From assembly GCA_037953745.1 (NCBI GenBank), contig JBAKBP010012297.1, positions 1-64,000 of the forward strand: DNA of 64,000 nt, read 5' to 3'. This DNA comes from Lithodes maja (Eukaryota > Arthropoda > Malacostraca > Decapoda > Lithodidae). Position numbers and translations under genes: made by a program. The notes under the pieces were generated by a model. It was not told the DNA's origin. It made no database searches and saw only the letters and a list, made by a program, of their open reading frames with translations. Position 1 is the stretch's first letter, and every line of letters begins with the position of its first letter. Below, in pieces: positions 43,201-52,200 of the stretch.

Positions 43201-46200
43201 TAACAAATATAAGTAGTTGTGAGGAGCTGCAAGGGGATTTAGATAAAATATACGAATGGAGCACCAAGTGGAAAATGAAATTTAATATAAGTAAATGTCA
43301 TGTGTTAAATATGGGAAGAAGTGTGAATAGACCAAATTGGGAGTACAGGATGGGAGATAATATAATTAGCAAGGCCGAAAAAGAAAGGGATTTAGGGTTG
43401 ATTATACAAGATAACTTGTCGCCAGAGAAACATATTAACAAGCTCTTTTGCGGAATGTATGCAATGGCCGGGAATATGAAGTTGCTCTGAACTACTTGGA
43501 TGGGAACATGTTAGCGAAGATTATAAAATATATGATTAGACCAAGATTGTAGTATGCAGCAGTGGTGTGGTCCCCGCATCTTAAGAAGCATATTCACAAG
43601 TTAGAAAGAATCCAGAGAGCAGTTACTAGATTGGTTCCAAGTCTTAGAGAACTGCCATATGAAAGGAGGCTAGACAAATTAAATTTACCGAGTCTAAAAG
43701 AGAGGAGAGAGAGGGGAGACATGATAATGATGTACAAATGCACCCGAGGGCTGGAAAGGCTGGATAGGGAGGATATATTAATCATGGATACAGGAATAAC
43801 TAGAGGCCACAGCTACAAAGTAAAAAGACCTACCTGCAAGAACGATATCAGGAAGTTTAGCTTCCCCTATAGATGTATTGACAAATGGAATGGGCTGGAG
43901 GAGGAGGTGGTAGGGGCAGGGAACATCCATATTTTCAAGAAAAAATTGGATGAAAGTAGACTGAGAGATGGGACAACACGAGCTTAGCTCAACTCCTGTA
44001 AACTACAATTAGGTAAATACAATTAGGTAAATACTACTCTCTTCACCACCCTCTTACTCACCACGTACCTCGCTCGTTTCTGTCTCTCGAAATATTTATT
44101 CCCTCTACTACCCAACCACTCTATATGCTTTCTTCTTTTCTTGCACAGCTATTCTTACCTCTTCTGTCCACCATGCTGTACCTTTCACTCCCCTCCCTCT
44201 TCTCCTCACTCCACACACCTCCTCACATGCTGCACAGATCTCATCGTTAAACACCTTGCTCATCTCCTCCACTTCCTCCATAACTTCCAGGTCGAACCCA
44301 CCTAGTCGCCTTTCCACTGCTCTCCTGTACTCATCCCTGACTTCCTCCTCCTGCAACCTCTCCACCCTCCTCACCCTTCCACCCTCCTCTCGCCTCCCTC
44401 CATCTCTCCTCACCCACTTCTTTTGTATCCTAACCTTAGCTACCACTACATAATGATCAGACAGACCCCCTCCAATACCCCTATACACCCTAGCATCCAT
44501 CACAAATTTCTTCATTCGTTCATCCACATATACATAATCAATCAATGACTTTCGTTCCACCACTGTCTCATCCTCCACACCCGTTTCCACGTGTACTTGT
44601 GGATCATTCTGTGTCGGAAGAAGGTGTTGGCTATCCACATCCTCCTCCCCACACATATGTCCACAAGTGCACTACCATTCCCATTCACCTCTGATGGTAC
44701 CCCCCACCCTCCCACCACTCCCTCAACTTTCCTATCACCCACCTTACCATTCATATCCCCAATCAGGAATATTCTTTCGTTCTTGTCAAACTTCTCCCAG
44801 GCACGCCTCCACATTCATCCAGAACTACTCCTTCTTTTCTTTAAGTTTATCCTCTGTCGGAGCATACACACACACAATCACCCACATTTGTATTCCTACT
44901 TTCATGCTCACCCACACAATCCTTGAACCCACAGACCCATATTCTCTTACACATTCCTTCCATTTGCTACTTACAAACAAACATGCACCTTCTCTCGCTG
45001 TTCCTTCTCTCACTCCAGCACACACACACACACTCCCACTCACACACACACTCCCACTCTCTCACATCTGAACCTTTCCATTTGGTCTCTGTCATTCCAC
45101 ATATATCCAGCCTGGCATTCACTAGCACTTCCAGAACCTCTCTCTCTTTTGTGCCATCATTCATGCCATTCATTGATGATTAATATTAAGAATGGGGTGT
45201 TACTTAATAGATTGAATCAATGAGGTGATTTGTTAAAGCCGGTATCACACAAGCAATTTTTCACTCGACAATTATCCTTAACACTGGTCTAGCAGCTTTT
45301 GAGGTAAACATTTAATATATTTTGTTTATACCTAAATTCATCTATCATCAGTCTAGTTTCCGATACCAGTACAAAATACTCCATAAATGTTGCCAGAAAA
45401 ATGTTGATCATGGAATGTTGACTATAAAAGCTCTCGTGTGATACCGGCTTAAGTCAGACTGTGGTGGTTGAGCTATGGTTGGTTGGTGGTTAATGTCTGT
45501 GGCAGTGGGATGGCTGTGAATACAACAAGGAAGACTGGGAAGGAGGTTTTGTGGAATGGTCTCGTAGTATTAACCTCTTCTGTACCAGCGACGTCTCCTT
45601 CATTTGATTGCATTTACACAATTTATGAAGCTGAGGAAGGTTATATGGTAGCTTAAAGGATGAATTGAGATAGTCTGTAGCCTTATAATTGATAGACGTC
45701 CTTCCTAAGCTGAATACAATCGTCTAATAGTTGTCAGAATATATTGAAAAAGATGTCGCCGGTACAGTAGAGGTTAACGTAGATGCTGCCTGTAGTGTTG
45801 ATCATTATATAACCATCAGGTGATCAAAGCTTACTGGCACAACCTTCCAATTACCTTTCAAATTACCTTTCACTCGTCACAGGCAGTTTTTTACTTTTGT
45901 CTTCCACATGGAAACAAAAAATCCTCCTTCAAACTCTTAAAGAAGCTGTTTTCATGTATATATTCTAACACTATTCTATTTTCCAGGGCTTCTCGGACTT
46001 TGTATTCCGGTGGTACATGGAGACTGGTAAACGTGGTCGCCTACTGGCACAGACTGGAACTGCCACCGGAGAACTGTCACGCTTCCTCCAAGACTATCCA
46101 TCACTATCATGGCTCAACCAAATACAAACCAGGGACTTTAATGGAGCCAGCAACACCCTCAGACAACTAGTACAAGAGGAAACTACTTATCTCGGCCGCA

Positions 46201-49200
46201 AGAAGGTTGGAACTATATATTTTTGCTTATAATATTGTTTAAAATAATCTAGAAGTCATTTTCATAGGTTTTGGAGGGATATTTTCTATTGGATTTTCTA
46301 TATGATTGGAGAACTCGATAGTATTCTCAAAAGAAGAATGGTTAGTCAGGAAGTTAAAAAGTCACTAAGAAACAGTGTGCTGCTCCCAACACTCACGTAT
46401 GGAAGTGAAACATGGACAGCAAGTGACGAGGACCTCTCCAAACTGAGAGATGTGGAGATGAGCTTTTTCAGAATGGCAGCCGGTGTGAATAGGCTAGATG
46501 GGACAAGTAATAGGGAAGTGTATGAGTCTTTTGGAATGGAAGAGCAAGCTTTAGGCAATGATTGTGGAGTGGTTGAGTGGATATAAAGAGAAGTACTTTG
46601 AGGTGGTATGGTCATGTTCAGAGAATGGATGAAGACAGAATGCCAAGAAAGATATATGGGAGTTAGGTGAGTGGAACAGCTAGTAGTGGAAGACCACCTA
46701 TGGTATGGGAAAAGAAAGTGGAAAAATATATTGAAGAAAAACTTCCACGTAGTGGAATTGTGGCACGGGCAAAGGAGACATGTCTTGACAAAGTAGCCTG
46801 GAGACGTTTCTGTCATGGCCATCCTTTAGCGGGGGTTTCCCAGGGGAAAACAAGGCATCGGAGATTATGATGATGATGATGAATTTTCTAAGCATTCAGA
46901 GCGCATGTCTCAGCCCCCATACATCACTGTTGGTACAACTATCCTTGATACATTGCACTTTTAGCTTTCATTCTGAGATTTCTCACCTTCCACATACTTC
47001 CCATTGCTCCGAAAACCTTTCTTCCTTCACATACTGTCTGTGTTACCTCCCATTTCCACACCTGCGTCCTTGCTTATCGTTCCTCCTAGATATTTAAAGC
47101 ACTCCACCTGTTCCAGTATTTCCCCATCCAGCATCACGTCTAGATTCACTCTACGATCATCTTTATTACACACCATCACTTTATTATTATTGACATTGAC
47201 CCTCAGCTTCCTCCTCCCACAAACCACACCAAACTCTGACTACTCGCTGCAGGTTCTCCTCAGAATCTGCCACAACGCTGTGTCATAAGCAATGATTCAA
47301 CTCCCAGTCTCCACCATTCTTTCCTACTACAGTACATTCATATATTTTCACCAACCAACTTTACTTCTAAACTCAATTAATTAAATCAACAAATACATGT
47401 GGCACTCCAAGGACTCGAACCTAGGATACTCGCACCGAAATTCCGCGCATTTTTGCATTACGCTATCAAGAAACCCAATCCTCTACCTATAGTTCTCATT
47501 TTCACCTCCCTCACCACACCATCTATATATACATTAAACAAATAAAATGTAAACTTGCAAACAAAGTCAAACCAAAACTGGGACAAAGACAATATAAAGT
47601 CAAAACAACATATCAAAATCGCTATGTGGAAACAACGCTTACTAAAATAAAATTTATGAAATGAAAGAACACAATCCACCACATAGGGTGTACATTACTA
47701 CATGAGCAAGTTAATCTGGTTCCCAAGCAAACTAATTGCACACATAACAATGCATTATCGTCACGTTCAGGGAATTAGTCAATTTGGGAAGTCCGGGACG
47801 TTCTGGCAAATATTACTAAACTCTGCATGAATAAAAGAAACTACAATTAGTGTTAAAATGTTATATTAAAATCAAATTTGCAACTTGACAAGACATTAAC
47901 AATAGTACAAAATAAAAATATTAATAAGATACAGTATATATATACTGTATAATATTACAAAAAAATACATATATAGCACTCACTAACGATAGTGCTATCG
48001 GGTAGGTACAGTAGGGTCTTGTAAGATGCGAGATCAGAAGATGCGATTCGCATAAGATGCGAGGACCCCAAATAATAAAATAAATTATTTTAAGATCGCG
48101 AGACTGACCATAATTTGCGAATCGGAGGCTCAAAGTGGGCTAAATCCGAGGAGAAACCTCAAGATGCGAACATTTTTTTTAAATGCGAGCCTTAGGCGGG
48201 ACGTTTTTCCCATAAGCTACGTGTATCGTAAGATGCGGTCGCATCCATCGACCATAAACTCGCATCTTACGAGACCCTACTGTATCTGTAAGCATAGCAT
48301 GCCTCAAGTGACCCCTATCAATAACTAGCCTACAAATAACCTACATTTATCGTACAAATAAACTAAGGAAATCGCAAAAGCAAGCAATTGATACTATCGA
48401 CAATCTATCTATCTAGCTATTGCCGGACACCTTACTCCCCTTACGAGGGTGGCCATACACAGAATGCCCCCAAGCGGACCTATTCCCTGTGAGAGGGACA
48501 ACCCGAGCCAGTTTAGTGAAGTACTTACAGGATTGACCACTCAATTTAGGATCCGTCCGACTCCGAGGCCCTCTGTGTATCTTGTTAGCACTATTTTTCT
48601 ACAGTGGTGTTCGGCTAATCCATCCACTAAACTGCCTTACCCTTAGGTAAGCAGTACGGATTTGTATCAGGTTTACTCCCCTAGACACGCCAACCAAGGC
48701 TGACGAGTCCCATCCACCCGGATTTGTATAAGGTTGTCTCCCCTAGATGAGTTGCCGACCAAGGCTAACGAGTCCCATCCACCCGACAATGAATACATAT
48801 AATATAAAGACAAATAATTGCAAAATATGAAGAGGGCAACAACAGATTTAAACAAAGAGTACTCTTTTAACAAGAACAATAAATTAAAAAAAAAAAAATC
48901 ATCAATATTAATAATAGAAAAAGAAAAAGATAAATAATAAATACAGACACAAAGTAAGCATACATACAAGAAACTTCACGTTAAAAATGCTTGATTAAAA
49001 TGATTTATGTCAAATTTTAGAATACAGTCACAGTAATTGACCCTAAAAAGATTACATTTATGTAACAATTTACTTGCCTCATAACCTCTGTCTACTAAGA
49101 GTCTGTATAGTAACCTAGCTCTAGCCAAAAAATTCATCTACTTTAGTGCAAATTTTACAAAATCTTATTAACTGGGGATAAAACCACAATGACATTACAC

Positions 49201-52200
49201 AACCCTGTCGCAGACCTACATTTGCCTCAAACCATTCACTCAGCTAAATTACTACCCTAACACACTCTCTGCTCTCTTCATAAGAACTCTTGACTGCTCT
49301 AAACAAATTTCCTCCAATTTCACTAATCCTTAGCACTTGTGATAACTCAATGATATTTACCATATATGTTTTTACTGTTGCATTATATTTAGCATTATTT
49401 TTGCTCTTTACTATTGCAGACAATGTTGAGTATAAGCAAGCTGTGTGGTGTAGTATCAGGAGGATCATCAGGTATGAGTGTTATGGATGGAGACACAAAC
49501 AACGGCAGTGTTATCATGGGAATAGCTGTCACGGAAGAAGATGAAGCACTTAAGTTGGAAGAGGAGTTAATATTACACCAGGAACAGTTACCTGATACTG
49601 TATTATCTGCTCACTCACTGGATCCTAATACTATGAGGGTCCTATCACCAGTGGAGTTGATTCATGTAAGTCTACCCTTTCACAACATGCTTGCCAGTTT
49701 GTTTTTCTGTCTTGATGGTATAATGGTTAGAGTGTTTGAGATCTGTATGTGGTAACCCAGGTTCGAATCCCGGTAGGATCACATGCTTTCATTAATTTCA
49801 TTGGAAGGTGTTTGGTGTTGGGAGTGAAATTAATAAATTAGATTAGCATGGTAGCTGACTGGTTGACCTACCTATAATACGCTAAGTTAATTGATATTGA
49901 TGAGCTGAGAGTTAAACCTGTTGAAGGTAAATTGAAGTACTGTACAGTACTGTAGTACTTTAGTAGTAGTACAGTAAAAGAGAAGTACAGTACTGTAGTA
50001 CTTTAGTAGTACCGGTAGCACAGTAAAAGAGAAGGGAGAACCAGAACACCAAAATTTATTTTTTTGTTTAGAGCTTAGGTTTTGTGCCGTTTCTCTACAA
50101 ATTTCCGTCTTCTTTTATCTGTTTTCTCTCCACAGATGTACACAGGAAAGGAAAACTTGTACGCCAACGAGTTCGACTTTAAAAAATCCCTGGATCTCCT
50201 AGCGTTTGTGCCGGAGGAGGAGATCGGAGAACTGCGAAGACTGATTTGGGTGCGATCCATCCTGCGCAACACTTGGGAACATCTGGATACTGATTCTCCG
50301 CTTCAAGCCATCAGTGAAACTTTGCTGTTTAAGACACTTGAACTAGCTTTCTTGCAAGGTATGTTGTTGTTGTTGTTGCTGTTCCCCAGTATGCAGTATG
50401 GTGTTCCGCAGGGATCAGTTTTAGGTCCTATCCTATTTATAATTTATATTAGCAGTTTGTCTCTTCTGCTTCGTGCACATAATGTCACCTTTCACTTTTA
50501 TGCAGATGACACCCAGATTTATGTGAGAATCACAAATATAGTTGATATACGGAGTAAGATGGAATTGTTGATGTCTGATATCAAGAAGTGGATGAGAGCG
50601 AGAAAACTTAAACTAAATGATGGTAAAACTGATATTCTCATCATCCGAGGAAATAGAAGAGCTGATGATATAGTAGGTGCCCTCTCCATCAATGTGGGTG
50701 GATCTCAGCTGCGACCGGCCAACTCTGTTCGAAATCTGGGTGTATATGTGAACTCCCGATTAGATTTCAAAGAGCATGTAAACCAGATAGTTAAAAGTTG
50801 TTACTTGCACATCAGAAATCTCTATTTGGTGAAGCCGTTTATAACCAGACGTTGCCTCCTGACGTTGGTTCACTCATTGGTCTTCTCTCGTGTTGATTAT
50901 TGCAATGCCCTGTTGGTGGGTCTTCCAAATTATATTTTGAAGAAAGTTCAGTCTGTTCTTAACAGGGCCGCAAGACTAATTTTTGGTGTTCCACCTAGAA
51001 CTCCTACTACATCTCTTCACATAGAACTGCACTGGCTGCTAGTAAGAGCAAGAATAGAATTTAAGTTGTGTTTGGTGACTTTTAAGGTTCTCAAATTTGG
51101 TGAGCCTAGGTACCTTGCGGAGCTGCTCAGGCGCCCACCGGCACACCATGGTGTAGTTGTGCGTCATGACAATGACCCTTTTCGTCTTGATGAACCAAGG
51201 GCTTTCCAGCAGTCTTCTTTCTTGGAGAGGTCATTCTCCTACATGGCTCCGAGATTGTATAACAGGTTGCCGCTGTCCATGAGACAACTGAGTTCTGTTG
51301 AATGCTTCAAGAGACAACTTAAGACTTTTCTCTTTGAGAGAAGCTATGATCTTGAGAGAGGTGTCATGACAGATGGCTATAGAGTTTAGGCTATTTTGCC
51401 ACTGCTAGTGATTGTTAAATGTGTGTTGTATATAAGCCTTCTTTTGATGCATTGATTTTGTTCTTTTTTCTTTCTCTTTTCGAGCGCTAGTGAATTCTTC
51501 GGAAAAATTGGCGCTTATGAGAAATAAGTAACATGCTTATTATTATTATTTATTATTATTATGGCAGAGATCGCTCAGTTCTCACTCTGATAGACCAGCC
51601 CATCACCATGGGCTGGTATGATTATAGACTATTACGGTAACTATTCTATATTGAAACATTTACACCAGTTGGTGCCCATTGAAACCATCCAAGATTGATA
51701 GGTAGAAACCGTAAGGATGTTTGATTTTCTTGATAAGGTGTTTTGGACGGCCTTAATGGGAATCTTGTGTACAGTTTCTGTATATTGATCACATATGGGA
51801 CAAAATGTCTGCAAGTATAAAGGCTTCTATTAACTTCCCTGTCCAATATTGTCATTGCATTCTGTTTTTTCTATTCTCATGGCTGTACCTTCACTTCTCT
51901 TTTATGTAGTCAACTACCTGTACGCTACTCCCCATTCAATGCCCAGAGCTTGTTTATTTCATTCCAATTAACATATTGTACTGATACACTTGCTTATTGC
52001 TTAGCCTATCTGTTCTATAATCTTTTTGACAGATGTCATTCTGTGATGTTTCATCTCTGAAACTCTTAACTTGGAGAGGTGTATATCACTTGCTGTCTTT
52101 TGTCTTGTTCTTATTTATAATTTACTGAAATAATACACTATTCCTTCGTAACTTGTTCGTATCCTCACTAATAAGTCTGTTATTGTAATTACTGGACCCT

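Larger units (their letters stand above)
47545..49170 (-). mobile_element. Family D (Penelope-like?) copy with two insertions
   Basis: Aligns along its length with 58538-59700 (minus). It is interrupted by T2 (48009-48282) and by a LINE B-type fragment (48405-48783). The coding part is decayed: CAAAATCTTATTAACTGGGG and AACCTAGCTCTAGCC correspond to the end of the RT frame at 59508-60074. Confidence 0.8.
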
